Part shown: piece after piece, positions 28,311 to 38,412 of the stretch
Numbering within the stretch: position 1 is the first letter of the stretch
Layout: every line of letters begins with the position of its first letter
Source of the DNA: Oceanimonas marisflavi
Lineage (GTDB): Bacteria > Pseudomonadota > Gammaproteobacteria > Enterobacterales > Aeromonadaceae
Direction: 5' to 3'
DNA length: 64,000 nt
Assembly (NCBI RefSeq): GCF_003049725.1
Contig: NZ_QAGM01000001.1
Span: forward strand, 149,000-212,999
Position numbers and translations under genes: made by a program
The notes under the pieces: model-generated
Told to the model about the DNA's origin: nothing
Databases searched by the model: none
Seen by the model: only the letters and a program-made list of their open reading frames with translations

Positions 28311-30290
28311 TTAGCGAACCCCTGCCACTGTCGTATCCGTGCCTTTGGCTGTGGAGCCCCCGGCTTCAGGCAAATGATACAGCCCCTGCTGATAGGCCAG
28401 ACTGCCCCACAGGGCATAGGCCCGGGCCTGTTGCGCCAGGGTGGCGTTCACCGGTGCCGGGGTCAGTTGTTGTGCGCCGGCATCATAATGAAAACCCAGG
28501 GCGTGCTTTTCCGGCTGCAGCACCACCATGTCGTCTCCCTTCAGCAGGGCAAAGTTCTGATCAAACTGCATCAGCGCCCGGTTGGGAGAGGCCTGGGTCA
28601 GATCCCGCCCCAGCATGGGGTTGTCGCTGTCGATGCCGGCCAGGGACAGCAGGGTGGGCGGCAGATCTATCTGGCTCACCAGCCGGTGGTCGCGCCGGGG
28701 CGCAATGCCCTCGCCCAGCAGCAGGGCCGGTATTCGAAAGTGCGGCACCGGCACCAGCTCGGGGCCATAGGTGCGCGAGTCGTGATCCGCCACCACCAGA
28801 AACAGGGTATCACTCCAGTAGTCCGAGTGCTGTGCCTGCTCAAAGAAGCGGCCCAGGGCGTAGTCGGCGTATTTGGCGGCGTTGTTGCGGGTGGCCCTGG
28901 GCTGTTCATACAGCTCGATACGATCATCGGGAAATTCAAAGGGATCGTGATTGCTGGAGCTGAACACCAGGCTGAAAAAGGGTTTGCCGTCGTCGTGCAG
29001 CCGTTCAAATTCCTGATGCGCCCGGGCAAACAGATCCTCGTCACTCACGCCCCAGGAGCCCTCAAAGGCCGGTGATTCAAAGTCCCGCTGATCCACTATG
29101 TGCTCAAAGCCATTGCCCAGAAAAAAGCTGGCCATGTTGTCGAAATGACTTTCGCCGCCATAGATAAACTGAGTGTGGTAGCCCCGCTCATGCAGCAGCT
29201 GCGCCAGGGTGAAAAAACCGGTCTGGCTCTTGTCGAGCTTGACCACGGCCCGGGACGGCGTGGGGGTATAACCGCTGATCACCGCCTCTATGCCGCGCAC
29301 CGAACGGGTGCCGGTGGCATAGAGCTGCTCAAACAACCAGCCCTGCCGCGCCAGCTGGTCAAATTCCGGGGTCAGCGGCAGGCCGCCCAGGGATCCCACA
29401 AACTGAGCGCCCAGACTTTCTTCCAGAATAATCACCAGGTTTTTCGGCTTGCTCCGGTAGCTGGCGGTGTTATGGGTCAGACTCGGCAGCGCGGCGGAGA
29501 CATAATCCTGCGCCGGCCGTCCCTGAGCCTGATGCAGGGTGTCGAGCAATTCCTGTTGCTCCATACGGCCATACAATGAGGCGGCACTTTCTTCCTTGCC
29601 CAGTTGTTTGAGCGCAAAGCCCACCGAATAGGCGGAGTTGAGCGCCAGTCCGTTCACCAGCGGATCGGTGGAAAAGGCCACCAGTGCCGGGTTCAGCCCC
29701 CTGTGCCCCAGGGTAGAGCGGCCGCCGAGCAGACCCAGGGCCAGCACCAGCAGCGCCAGCACCGGTCGCCAGTACCAGACCGGCATGGTCAGCTCACGGC
29801 ACAGCCGGCCCGACCAGCGCCACAACCCCCATACCGCCGCCGGCACCAGCACGGCCGCCAGCAACACCGCCGGCAGGTGGCCCTGCCACAGCATGCCGAA
29901 CACTTCCTTCGGGTAGATCAGGTATTCAATAAACAGCCGGTTGGGGCGCAGATCATAGGTATTGATAAAGGCCGGGGTGGCCAACTCCAGCAACAACAGC
30001 AGACCGGTGCCCGCAGTCAGCCATACCCGCATCAGCCACAGCCAGGCCCGGCCCGGACCCTGTTTGCCCGCCAGCAGCAGGGTGAGTACCGCCGGCACGC
30101 CAAACAGCCAGCACAGGGTGGACACATCCACCCGCAGCCCCTGCAGCAGCACCGGCCCCCAGCCGTCGGCCCCGGTCACTCTGCCTGCCTGCCACAGCGC
30201 CAGCCCCATCCGGCTGCCACTCAGCAACCCCAGGTTCAGTACAAAGAAACAGAAAAAGGGCCACAATGGGCCCAGTCGTTGCTTAAGCAT
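28311..30290 (-). CDS. LTA synthase-like sulfatase-fold membrane enzyme
   Basis: Inner membrane protein of about 659 residues: five hydrophobic helices in the first third, then a large periplasmic alkaline-phosphatase/sulfatase domain. The nucleophile Thr region YATGTRSVRGIEAVISG near 325, the metal motif NLVIILEESLGAQFVG near 280 and VADHDSRTYGP near 540 match the LTA synthase/phosphoglycerol transferase group. Gram-negative members transfer glycerophosphate or phosphoethanolamine to periplasmic glycans or lipids. The ATG at 30290 is chosen because AAGGGGAAT lies upstream. It follows a response regulator and histidine kinase on the same strand, similar to the pmrAB-eptA layout, which suggests envelope remodelling. 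Confidence 0.86.
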   Translation of the reverse strand: MLKQRLGPLWPFFCFFVLNLGLLSGSRMGLALWQAGRVTGADGWGPVLLQGLRVDVSTLCWLFGVPAVLTLLLAGKQGPGRAWLWLMRVWLTAGTGLLLLLELATPAFINTYDLRPNRLFIEYLIYPKEVFGMLWQGHLPAVLLAAVLVPAAVWGLWRWSGRLCRELTMPVWYWRPVLALLVLALGLLGGRSTLGHRGLNPALVAFSTDPLVNGLALNSAYSVGFALKQLGKEESAASLYGRMEQQELLDTLHQAQGRPAQDYVSAALPSLTHNTASYRSKPKNLVIILEESLGAQFVGSLGGLPLTPEFDQLARQGWLFEQLYATGTRSVRGIEAVISGYTPTPSRAVVKLDKSQTGFFTLAQLLHERGYHTQFIYGGESHFDNMASFFLGNGFEHIVDQRDFESPAFEGSWGVSDEDLFARAHQEFERLHDDGKPFFSLVFSSSNHDPFEFPDDRIELYEQPRATRNNAAKYADYALGRFFEQAQHSDYWSDTLFLVVADHDSRTYGPELVPVPHFRIPALLLGEGIAPRRDHRLVSQIDLPPTLLSLAGIDSDNPMLGRDLTQASPNRALMQFDQNFALLKGDDMVVLQPEKHALGFHYDAGAQQLTPAPVNATLAQQARAYALWGSLAYQQGLYHLPEAGGSTAKGTDTTVAGVR

Positions 30291-30419
30291 GGTGATATTC
30301 CCCTTCAACCCCGGTTCCAGTCAGAGCAGGGTAATGAACAGGGGGTCGAAAAAAGGTCAAAAGCCGATACGTACCCGGGTCCCTCCTGGCCGGTTGGGTG
30401 CCAGGCTCAGGCGCCAGCC

Positions 30420-31584
<1,165 letters not shown>

Positions 31585-31601
<17 letters not shown>

Positions 31602-32271
31602 GATCTTCGGCCGCCAGCCGGTATCCCCGGCCGTGCACTGTGTGCAGCAGAGACCGGTCAAAGGGCTTGTCGATGGCGCTGCGCAACAGGTAAATATGGG
31701 ACTTGAGGCCGTCGCTGTCGGGTGGCTCGTCGGCCCACAGCTGACTGGCCAGGGTTGCCCGGCTGACCAGGTTGGGGGAGTGCTTCATCAGTACTTCCAG
31801 TAATTTCAGGCACTTGGGATTCAGGTTGATGTCCCGGCCCTGACGGCTGACCCTGAGCGTGTTCAGATCCAGGGTGAGATCGGCCACCGTCAGCCGGCGC
31901 ACCAGCTGCTGCTGGCTGCGCTTGAGCACCGCCTGTATGCGCGACCACAACTCCGACAGGGCAAAGGGCTTGACCAGGTAGTCGTCGGCCCCCACTTCAA
32001 ACCCGGCCAGCTTGTCGTCCAGGGTATCCCGGGCGGTGAGCATGAGTACCGGCAGCGGATTGAGCCCGGTCCGCAGCCGCCGGCACAGCTCCAGGCCGTC
32101 GAGCCCCGGCAGACCGAGATCCAGCACCAGCAGATCGAATTCTTGCCGGGCCAGCAGCGCTTCCGCCGCCGCACCATTGTGCAGGGCATCGACGGTGCAC
32201 CCCTTGAGAGAGAGGTAATCAACAATGTTGACCAGTATGTCGGGGTTGTCTTCCACCACCAGTATGCGCAT
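31585..32271 (-). CDS. OmpR-family response regulator
   Basis: A cytoplasmic transcription factor of 228 residues with a complete receiver domain (phospho-acceptor Asp in LLVLDLGLPGLDG near residue 51, switch residues LTARD and LVKPF) and a C-terminal winged helix ending VHGRGYRLAA. It overlaps the kinase gene by 17 bp. It looks intact, in contrast to the degenerate kinase, and probably drives the downstream sulfatase-fold gene. With no working partner kinase it may respond to cross-talk, acetyl phosphate or be unphosphorylated. Confidence 0.92.
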
Positions 32272-32425
32272 GCCCGTTCCTCGCTTGTAGCACTCGGCTG
32301 TTGCCGCGCTTTTTATTAAATCATCGTCTTTGCGCCGAATGTAGCCCGGGCTTGCACCGAGTGGCCTTTAACGGTTCAATAAGCGCTATTCTCAATGACC
32401 ACTCACCACCACAAGACACTGAAAC

Positions 32426-33805
32426 ATGCTGAAAATATACAATTCCCTGACCCGTCAAAAAGAAGAATTCAAACCCCTGGTGCCCGGCAAGGTCGGCATG
32501 TATGTGTGTGGTGTCACCATCTATGATCTCTGTCATATCGGCCACGGTCGTACCTTTGTGGCCTTTGATGTGGTCACCCGCTACCTGCGCTACGCCGGTT
32601 ATGACCTGACCTTTGTACGCAACATCACCGACATTGACGACAAGATCATCAAGCGCGCTGCCGAAAACGGCGAAGACTGGCAGGCCCTGACCGAGCGGCT
32701 GACCGGCGAAATGTATCGCGACTTTGACGCCCTCAACATCGCCCGCCCCGATATCGAGCCCAAGGCCACCGGCCATATTGCCGAAATCATTGCCATGGTG
32801 GAAACCCTGATCACCGACGGCCATGCCTATGTGGCCGACAATGGCGACGTGCTGTTTGAGGTAAACAGCTTTGCCGACTACGGCAAGCTGTCGGGCCAGA
32901 ATCTGGAGCAGCTGCAGGCGGGCGCCCGGGTGGAAGTGGAGCAGGCCAAGCGCAACCCCCTCGACTTTGTGCTGTGGAAGCAGTCCAAGCCCGGCGAGCC
33001 GAGCTGGGAATCGCCCTGGGGACCGGGCCGCCCGGGCTGGCATATCGAATGCTCGGCCATGAACGGCAAACACCTGGGCAAGCATTTCGACATTCACGGC
33101 GGCGGCTCGGATCTGCAGTTCCCCCACCACGAGAACGAAATCGCCCAGAGCTGCTGCGCCAACCACAGCCCCTATGTGAACACCTGGATGCACTCCGGCA
33201 TGGTGATGGTGGATCAGGAGAAAATGTCCAAGTCCCTGGGCAACTTCTTTACCATTCGCGACGTGCTGGACCATTACGACGGCGAGACCATCCGCTACTT
33301 TTTGCTGTCGGGCCACTACCGCAGCCAGCTCAACTATTCGGACGAGAACCTGAAACAGGCGCGCACCGCCCTGGAGCGGCTCTACACCGCGCTGCGGGAT
33401 CTGCCCGAAGCGCCCGCCACCGGCGGCGACGACTTCGTGACCCGTTTCAACGCCGCCATGGACGACGACTTCAACACACCCGAGGCCTACTCGGTGCTGT
33501 TTGACCTGGCCCGGGAAATCAACCGCCAGAAGGGCAAGGACGACGCCGCGGCCGCCGGCCTGGGCGGTCGCCTGCGGGAGCTGGCCGGGGTGCTGGGACT
33601 GCTGGAGCAGGATCCGGAAGCCTTTTTGCGCGGCGACGCCGGTGCCGACGACGAAGTGGCCGAAATCGAGCGCCTGATCCAGGCCCGTCTGGATGCGCGC
33701 AAGGCCAGGGACTGGGCTGCCGCCGACGCCGCCCGGGACAGCCTCACCGCCATGGGCATCGTGCTGGAAGACGGTCCGGAAGGCACCCGCTGGCGCCGTA
33801 AATAA
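32426..33805 (+). CDS. cysS: Cysteinyl-tRNA synthetase
   Basis: Class I aminoacyl-tRNA synthetase of 459 residues. The catalytic zinc ligand Cys is in [10 protein letters not shown] (near 28), the HIGH motif is HIGH ([10 protein letters not shown]), and KMSKS appears as [11 protein letters not shown] near 268. Other zinc ligands are in [10 protein letters not shown] and HHENEIAQS. The C-terminal anticodon region ([12 protein letters not shown]) is complete. It is divergent from the response regulator gene and has a strong terminator. Confidence 0.98.
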   Translation: MLKIYNSLTRQKEEFKPLVPGKVGMYVCGVTIYDLCHIGHGRTFVAFDVVTRYLRYAGYDLTFVRNITDIDDKIIKRAAENGEDWQALTERLTGEMYRDFDALNIARPDIEPKATGHIAEIIAMVETLITDGHAYVADNGDVLFEVNSFADYGKLSGQNLEQLQAGARVEVEQAKRNPLDFVLWKQSKPGEPSWESPWGPGRPGWHIECSAMNGKHLGKHFDIHGGGSDLQFPHHENEIAQSCCANHSPYVNTWMHSGMVMVDQEKMSKSLGNFFTIRDVLDHYDGETIRYFLLSGHYRSQLNYSDENLKQARTALERLYTALRDLPEAPATGGDDFVTRFNAAMDDDFNTPEAYSVLFDLAREINRQKGKDDAAAAGLGGRLRELAGVLGLLEQDPEAFLRGDAGADDEVAEIERLIQARLDARKARDWAAADAARDSLTAMGIVLEDGPEGTRWRRK

Positions 33806-33822
33806 GCTTCAGGGTTGAAAAC

Positions 33823-33861
33823 AGCATCAAGGGCACCAATATGGTGCCCTTGATGCTTTTA
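33823..33861 (+). terminator. cysS: Intrinsic terminator of cysS
   Basis: Perfect 15-bp stem AGCATCAAGGGCACC / GGTGCCCTTGATGCT with a 5-nt loop and TTTT tail. Confidence 0.95.
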
Positions 33862-33904
33862 CGCCCACAGACAGTGGCCGATGTGCAATAAACAGGAGCC
33901 TGAT

Positions 33905-34183
33905 ATGCAAACACCCACCTTTATCGCCCTTGCCTTTTCACTCACCCTGCTCGCCGGCTGCGAGCCTCAGGGTCCCGCCGCCGGTGTGGAAGATCATATA
34001 GATGAGGTGGTGGAAACCGGCTTTAGCTCCGGGACGTCCCCGGCCCTGCCACCCGAGGCCCGCCCCGAACCCGGGGTGATTGAACAGCAGAAAAAACAGC
34101 ACCAGCAGGTGGTGAAGCAGGCTTCCCGGGAAGCAGAGCAGAAGCTGGACGAAATTCTGCAAAACACTCAGGGTCAGCCCTGA
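33905..34183 (+). CDS. Small lipoprotein of unknown function
   Basis: A predicted lipoprotein of 92 residues: signal MQTPTFIALAFSLTLLAGCE with lipobox LLAGC, then a short acidic, Pro-rich segment and a C-terminal Gln/Lys/Glu helix. AGGAG lies seven bases before the ATG. It has no recognised domain. It is followed by another small lipoprotein gene that has a similar C-terminal EAE(R/Q)K(V/L)(N/D)E(V/I)L(E/Q) ending, so the two may be related. Confidence 0.8.
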   Translation: MQTPTFIALAFSLTLLAGCEPQGPAAGVEDHIDEVVETGFSSGTSPALPPEARPEPGVIEQQKKQHQQVVKQASREAEQKLDEILQNTQGQP

Positions 34184-34433
34184 GCAGGCACTCTGATCAC
34201 CCCGATGCCGTCAGGGTTCGTCATACCACACCGGGCACAACGTCCTTTTACTGCGCCAGCCGGCTTCGAAAAAACAGGTTAACTATTGATTAGTAAGGAT
34301 TTTATCTTATTCGACCAATCTGAAAGAATATTGTCATGGCTGTTGCATATGCTCCATTTGGGCTATTACTGTGTATGTCGTCACCAAAAAGCGGAATATC
34401 CCGCAACCCCGCTTGATAAAACTGGGAGAAGCT

Positions 34434-34898
34434 ATGAACAAGTCACTGCTGAATATTCTGTTGTTTACCTCCGTCACCACCTTTGGCCTGGCAGCCTGTG
34501 ACAACAAGGGCCCGGCGGAGCAGGCCGGCGAGAACGTGGATAACGCCGTGGAGCAGGTACAGGAGCAGGCCGAGCAAACCATGGACGAGACTCAGGAAGC
34601 CCTGGGCATGGAAGAAGAAGGCACCATGGAGCAACTGGGCGAGTCCATTGATGAAACCGTGGACGAAGCCGCCCAGGCCGCCAGCGAGCAGGCCGATGCC
34701 GCCGGTGAAACCATGGATGAGACCACACAGACTGCCGGGGACATGGTGGAAGACACCATGCAGGCCGCCGGTGACATGATGGATGACACCATGCAGGCCG
34801 CGGAAGAGGCCGCCGATGCCGTGGGTGACACCATGGATGACATCAGCGCCGAGGCCGAGCGCAAGGTCAACGAAGTACTGGAAGACAGCGAGCAGTAA
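34434..34898 (+). CDS. Acidic repeat-rich lipoprotein
   Basis: A 154-residue lipoprotein (signal to about residue 20, lipobox LAAC). The mature part is a low-complexity, strongly acidic array of Met, Asp, Glu, Ala, Thr and Gln in which TMDE(T)/DTM(Q/D)A(A) units recur at roughly 11-residue spacing, for example ETMDETTQTAGDMVEDTMQA and DTMQAAEEAADAVGDTMDD. It has no aromatic residues after the signal region and should form extended amphipathic helix. The final EAERKVNEVLED resembles the end of the preceding lipoprotein. Function unknown; envelope stress or ionic buffering are guesses. Confidence 0.75.
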   Translation: MNKSLLNILLFTSVTTFGLAACDNKGPAEQAGENVDNAVEQVQEQAEQTMDETQEALGMEEEGTMEQLGESIDETVDEAAQAASEQADAAGETMDETTQTAGDMVEDTMQAAGDMMDDTMQAAEEAADAVGDTMDDISAEAERKVNEVLEDSEQ

Positions 34899-34916
34899 GC
34901 GCCACAAGGCAAGCGT

Positions 34917-34947
34917 AAAAGGGGGGAGCCATGCTCCCTCCTTTTTT
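34917..34947 (+). terminator. Intrinsic terminator after the acidic lipoprotein gene
   Basis: GGGGGGAGC-cat-GCTCCCTCC followed by TTTTTT. Confidence 0.85.
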
Positions 34948-34948
34948 A

Positions 34949-34976
34949 CGCCTCACGCCTCACGCCTCACGCCTCA
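34949..34976. repeat. Short tandem repeat (CGCCTCA x4)
   Basis: Four perfect 7-bp copies, the last overlapping the stop codon of the potassium channel gene. Copy-number change would alter the channel stop region only if it extended inward. Confidence 0.9.
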
Positions 34977-35795
34977 CTGATTATCCGGCGGCTCCAGTTC
35001 GCCGCCGCAATGATTGCAGAATTTGGCATCCCGCTCGTGGCCGCTGCGATCGCACTGGGGGCAGTGGCGGCGGGAATATTCCCGCCGCATTTCCCGGCCC
35101 AGCTCGGCGGTGATGATACCGGTGGGCACGGCGATAATGGCATAGCCCATCAGCATGGTGACGGCGGCGATGCCCCGGCCCAGCCAGGTTTGCGGTGTGA
35201 TATCACCAAAGCCGACCGTGGTGATGGTGACAATGGCCCAGTAAATGCCAGTGGGAATGCTGGTAAAGCCGTTTTCCGGCCCTTCCACCACATAGAGCAG
35301 TGAGCCGAACAGGGTAACCAGAATAAACAGACTGCTGAAGAACACCAGTATCTTGCGCCGGCTCTGATAGAGTGAGCGCATCAGGGTGTTGGCCTCGTCC
35401 ATATAGCGGATCAGCTTGAGTACGCGGAACACTCTGAGCACCCGCAGCAGACGCACCATCAGCAGAAAGCTGGCGCCGGGCATAAAAATGGCCAGGTAGG
35501 TGGGCAGCACCGCCAGCAGATCGATAATGCCGTAAAAACTGCGCAAATAGCCCGACCGGCTCTGGGCGCACCAGATGCGCAGGCCGAACTCCACCGTAAA
35601 CAGCAGGGTAAAGCCCCACTCCAGACCGTAAAGCCAGGGACCGTACTGGGCCCGAATGCTGCCGATGGAGTCCAGCAGCAGCACCACCATGGACAGCAGA
35701 ATGGCGATGATCAGGGCAATGTCAAAGCGCCGGCCCGCCGGCGTTTCGGTGCCGAAAATGACGGTGTACAGGACATCCTTGTCGAGCCACTTCAT
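34974..35795 (-). CDS. Voltage-gated potassium channel with C-terminal zinc ribbon
   Basis: A six-helix Kv-type ion channel of 273 residues. S4 carries regularly spaced arginines (RLLRVLRVFRVLKLIR near residues 114-129), and the pore loop contains TTVGFGD, the potassium filter. The C-terminus has a short soluble tail with CPQC...CNHC, a four-cysteine zinc ribbon rarely found on bacterial channels. The start ATG is at 35795. It is a single gene downstream of folD, both on the minus strand with 18 bp between them. Confidence 0.92.
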   Translation of the reverse strand: MKWLDKDVLYTVIFGTETPAGRRFDIALIIAILLSMVVLLLDSIGSIRAQYGPWLYGLEWGFTLLFTVEFGLRIWCAQSRSGYLRSFYGIIDLLAVLPTYLAIFMPGASFLLMVRLLRVLRVFRVLKLIRYMDEANTLMRSLYQSRRKILVFFSSLFILVTLFGSLLYVVEGPENGFTSIPTGIYWAIVTITTVGFGDITPQTWLGRGIAAVTMLMGYAIIAVPTGIITAELGREMRREYSRRHCPQCDRSGHERDAKFCNHCGGELEPPDNQ

Positions 35796-35813
35796 GCCAT
35801 TCCCCTGTGTGGT

Positions 35814-36671
35814 TTAGTTGTCGTGATAGCGCTCGCAGGCAATCAAGGTGTTTTCGATCAGCGTGGCCACTGTCATCGGGCCCACGCCGCCGGGCACCGG
35901 TGTAATGTAGGCGGCGCGCTCGGCGGCCACGGCGTATTCCACATCGCCCACCAGACGGCCGTCGTCGAGGCGGTTGATGCCCACATCGATCACCACGGCG
36001 CCGGGTTTGATCCAGTCACCGGGAATAAAATGGGGCTTGCCCACCGCCACCACCAGCAAATCGGCGTTTTCCACCTTGCCCCGCAGGTCTTCGGTAAAGC
36101 GGTGACAGGTGGTGGTGGTGCAGCCAGCCAGCAGCAGCTCCAGGGTCATGGGACGGCCCACTATGTTTGAAGCGCCCACCACCACGGCATTGAGGCCATG
36201 GGTCTTGATATGGCTGCGCTCAATCAGGGTCATGATGCCCTTGGGCGTACAAGGACGCAGGGCCGGAATACGCTGGGCCAGACGACCGAGGTTGTAGGGG
36301 TGAAATCCGTCGACATCCTTGTGAGGATGAATACGTTCAATCACCAGGGTGGTATCGATGTGGGCCGGCAGCGGCAACTGCACCAGAATGCCGTCTATGG
36401 TGGCATCCTGGTTCAGCTCATCGATCAGCTCCAGCAACTGCTGCTGCGTGGTGTGCTCGGGCAAATCGTGAGACTTGGATACAAAGCCCACTTCTTCACA
36501 GGCCCGGCGCTTGCTGCCCACATACACCTGAGAGGCCGGGTTGGCTCCCACCAGTATCACCGCCAGGCCCGGAGCCCGTTTTCCGGCGCTTTTACGGGCC
36601 GAAACCCGTTCGGCCACCTGGTTGCGCACCGCCTGTGCAATCGCTTTTCCATCGATTAATTGAGCTGACAT
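35814..36671 (-). CDS. folD: Bifunctional methylenetetrahydrofolate dehydrogenase/cyclohydrolase
   Basis: A 285-residue cytoplasmic enzyme interconverting 5,10-methylene-, methenyl- and 10-formyl-tetrahydrofolate with NADP+. Tyr and Lys of the active site lie in [17 protein letters not shown] near 47-63; [10 protein letters not shown] near 99 and [15 protein letters not shown] (near 166) and [11 protein letters not shown] near 262 are the FolD signatures. It is divergent from the tRNA-Arg gene. Confidence 0.97.
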   Translation of the reverse strand: MSAQLIDGKAIAQAVRNQVAERVSARKSAGKRAPGLAVILVGANPASQVYVGSKRRACEEVGFVSKSHDLPEHTTQQQLLELIDELNQDATIDGILVQLPLPAHIDTTLVIERIHPHKDVDGFHPYNLGRLAQRIPALRPCTPKGIMTLIERSHIKTHGLNAVVVGASNIVGRPMTLELLLAGCTTTTCHRFTEDLRGKVENADLLVVAVGKPHFIPGDWIKPGAVVIDVGINRLDDGRLVGDVEYAVAAERAAYITPVPGGVGPMTVATLIENTLIACERYHDN

Positions 36672-36758
36672 CTGCGTTATTTCTCACCTTTATAAACCTG
36701 TGGCAATTGTCGCATTTTTTCAGGGGTTTGATAAGCAAAGCCCGGAGCGATAAAGCCG

Positions 36759-36787
36759 TTGACCCTGTGGTCTCAAGCCGGTATTAT
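36759..36787 (+). promoter_or_regulatory. Sigma70 promoter of the tRNA-Arg/tRNA-His transcription unit
   Basis: TTGACC, 17-bp spacer, TATTAT, followed by a GC-rich discriminator (GCCGCCCC) typical of stringently controlled stable RNA genes. Confidence 0.85.
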
Positions 36788-36822
36788 GCCGCCCCGTTGC
36801 CGACCGCCAGGCCGGATAACAA

Positions 36823-36899
36823 GCGCCCTTAGCTCAGCTGGATAGAGCATCCGCCTTCTAAGCGGATGGTCGCAGGTTCGAGTCCTGCAGGGCGCGCCA
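36823..36899 (+). tRNA. tRNA-Arg (anticodon TCT)
   Basis: A 77-base cloverleaf with encoded CCA. The acceptor GCGCCCT pairs with AGGGCGC, the anticodon stem CCGCC/GGCGG surrounds a loop with TCT, and the T-loop is GTTCGAGTC. Its 3' end (TGCAGGGCGCGCCA) is the start of the 45-bp direct repeat that bounds the integrative element. Confidence 0.96.
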
Positions 36900-36973
36900 T
36901 TAGTGGTGACCGTAGCTCAGTTGGTAGAGTGGTAACAGCTTGAAAACGCTGTTATTTCCCGGATTGTGATTCC
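36886..36973 (+). repeat. attL: left direct repeat and interrupted tRNA-His fragment
   Basis: Bases 36886-36930 are identical to 44007-44051: the tRNA-Arg 3' end, ATTAGT-type spacer and the first 25 or so bases of tRNA-His. Then follow 27 foreign bases (36931-36957) with a hairpin TAACAGC-N8-GCTGTTA, and then 16 bases (36958-36973) that match the tRNA-His anticodon arm at 44052-44067. The tRNA-His fragment is non-functional. Confidence 0.88.
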
Positions 36974-37047
36974 CCAACACCAAGAGCTGTGGTTACAAAA
37001 AAGGTTACAAGCCCTGTGTAACTTGTGGTTGATTCGTGAGGTATACG

Positions 37048-38280
37048 ATGCCACAAGCTACATTCAAAATCGGGGCTTTTACCGTCTCCGTATCCTACCT
37101 GCAACAACGCAGCACCACCGGCCTGTTCTACTACCGCCGGGCCATCCCCGCTCAATTACGCCGCCACTACAACGGCAAGCGTGAACTGGTGTTCTCCCTC
37201 AAAACCAAAGACCTGAGCCAGGCATCCCAAAAAGCCCAAGCGCTGGCCTTGCAGCACAACAAGGAATTTGAACAGTTAAAGCATAACGTCACCCCCTCCC
37301 CCGTGCTTACCATGCCACCGGCAAGCCCTCCGCCTGCCGAGCTGGTTCCCGCGCCAGCACCAGAGCAGCACACCATTACCCTGAACGACATCAAGCACCA
37401 TGCCCTGAAAGCACATCAAGGCAACAAAAAGAAAACGACCGAGATCACCCGCTGCTTTGGATACTTTGCAGATCTCCCCCCTATCCTTGCCCATATCAAA
37501 AAGCGTGACGTGCTGAGAGTAGTTGAACGCCTCAAGACAGAGCAGCAGCTCAAAACCGCCACCATCAAAAAAGCCGTTGGGTTTATCAGCCGACAAGTCC
37601 GGTTAACGCTGCAACTGCACGATCTGAACATTAGCAACCCCTTTGCCGGCGTTCCCTTCGACAACATCAAGAAAGACGCTGAAAAACGTCACACCTTCGA
37701 GGCAGACGAGTTGCTGAAGGTACGGGAGACCATCAGAAGAAAATCGGCACTGGTCACCGCCCAGATTGTGGGCCTGCTCTACGACACCGGTTGCAGAAAC
37801 GCCGAGATAGGCGGCCTGCTGCTGGACGACATTAAACTGGACGCCCCCATTCCTCACCTTGTAATCAAACCCCATAAACAACGAGGCCTGAAGAACGACA
37901 ACAGCGAACGGTTAATCCCCCTTACCGGCATCAGCCTGGAATTTGCCAGCATCGTAAAAACAGCAGCACAACCAGAGCAGAAACACGCCTTCCCCCGTTA
38001 TATCAAGGACGGCAAGTTCAAGGGTGACGGCTGCTCTCAAGCGGTAAACAAGTTCCTGTCTGGCGTGGTTGAACAGGGCACCAGCCACAGCTTTCGCCAC
38101 AGCCTGAATAGCCGGCTGATAGAGTCGGGAGCAACGGAAATGGAAATCGTCAGCCTGATGGGCTGGAGCCGTGAAGGCATGATCCACCACTACGGCAAAG
38201 GCAGAAGCCTGGAATACCTGCACCATGTACTGGCGCGGATGCACCGACACGAGCAGAAAAAAGGCGTGACTGTCGTATAA
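37048..38280 (+). CDS. int: Tyrosine-type integrase
   Basis: Site-specific recombinase of 410 residues. The N-terminus (YLQQRSTTGLFYYRRAIPAQ) is an arm-binding/DUF6538-type domain, followed by a Pro-rich linker (about 80-105), a core-binding domain and the catalytic domain. Catalytic residues: Arg250 (TGCRNAEIGG), His347 and Arg350 (SHSFRHSLN), Trp373 in the second His/Trp position (LMGWSREG) and Tyr382 (HHYGKG). GAGG lies six bases before the ATG at 37048; a GTG at 37036 is an alternative. It presumably catalyses integration at the tRNA-Arg/tRNA-His site. No excisionase was recognised. Confidence 0.93.
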   Translation: MPQATFKIGAFTVSVSYLQQRSTTGLFYYRRAIPAQLRRHYNGKRELVFSLKTKDLSQASQKAQALALQHNKEFEQLKHNVTPSPVLTMPPASPPPAELVPAPAPEQHTITLNDIKHHALKAHQGNKKKTTEITRCFGYFADLPPILAHIKKRDVLRVVERLKTEQQLKTATIKKAVGFISRQVRLTLQLHDLNISNPFAGVPFDNIKKDAEKRHTFEADELLKVRETIRRKSALVTAQIVGLLYDTGCRNAEIGGLLLDDIKLDAPIPHLVIKPHKQRGLKNDNSERLIPLTGISLEFASIVKTAAQPEQKHAFPRYIKDGKFKGDGCSQAVNKFLSGVVEQGTSHSFRHSLNSRLIESGATEMEIVSLMGWSREGMIHHYGKGRSLEYLHHVLARMHRHEQKKGVTVV

Positions 38281-38412
38281 ATTTCAGACTCATGTGGTTT
38301 CTTTTTTGTTCATAACCTGCTATCGATCAACATGGTGCCTTACCATATGCTTTCCATATGCAACACCAGAAGACATGGCAAGTTAAAAACTAAAAACACA
38401 AAGGGATAAAAA

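Noticed and set aside
36931-36957. Hairpin at attL as a tRNA-Phe anticodon arm
   Set aside because: Position and stem length do not fit a cloverleaf and there is no T arm or acceptor; resemblance of the loop is likely chance.
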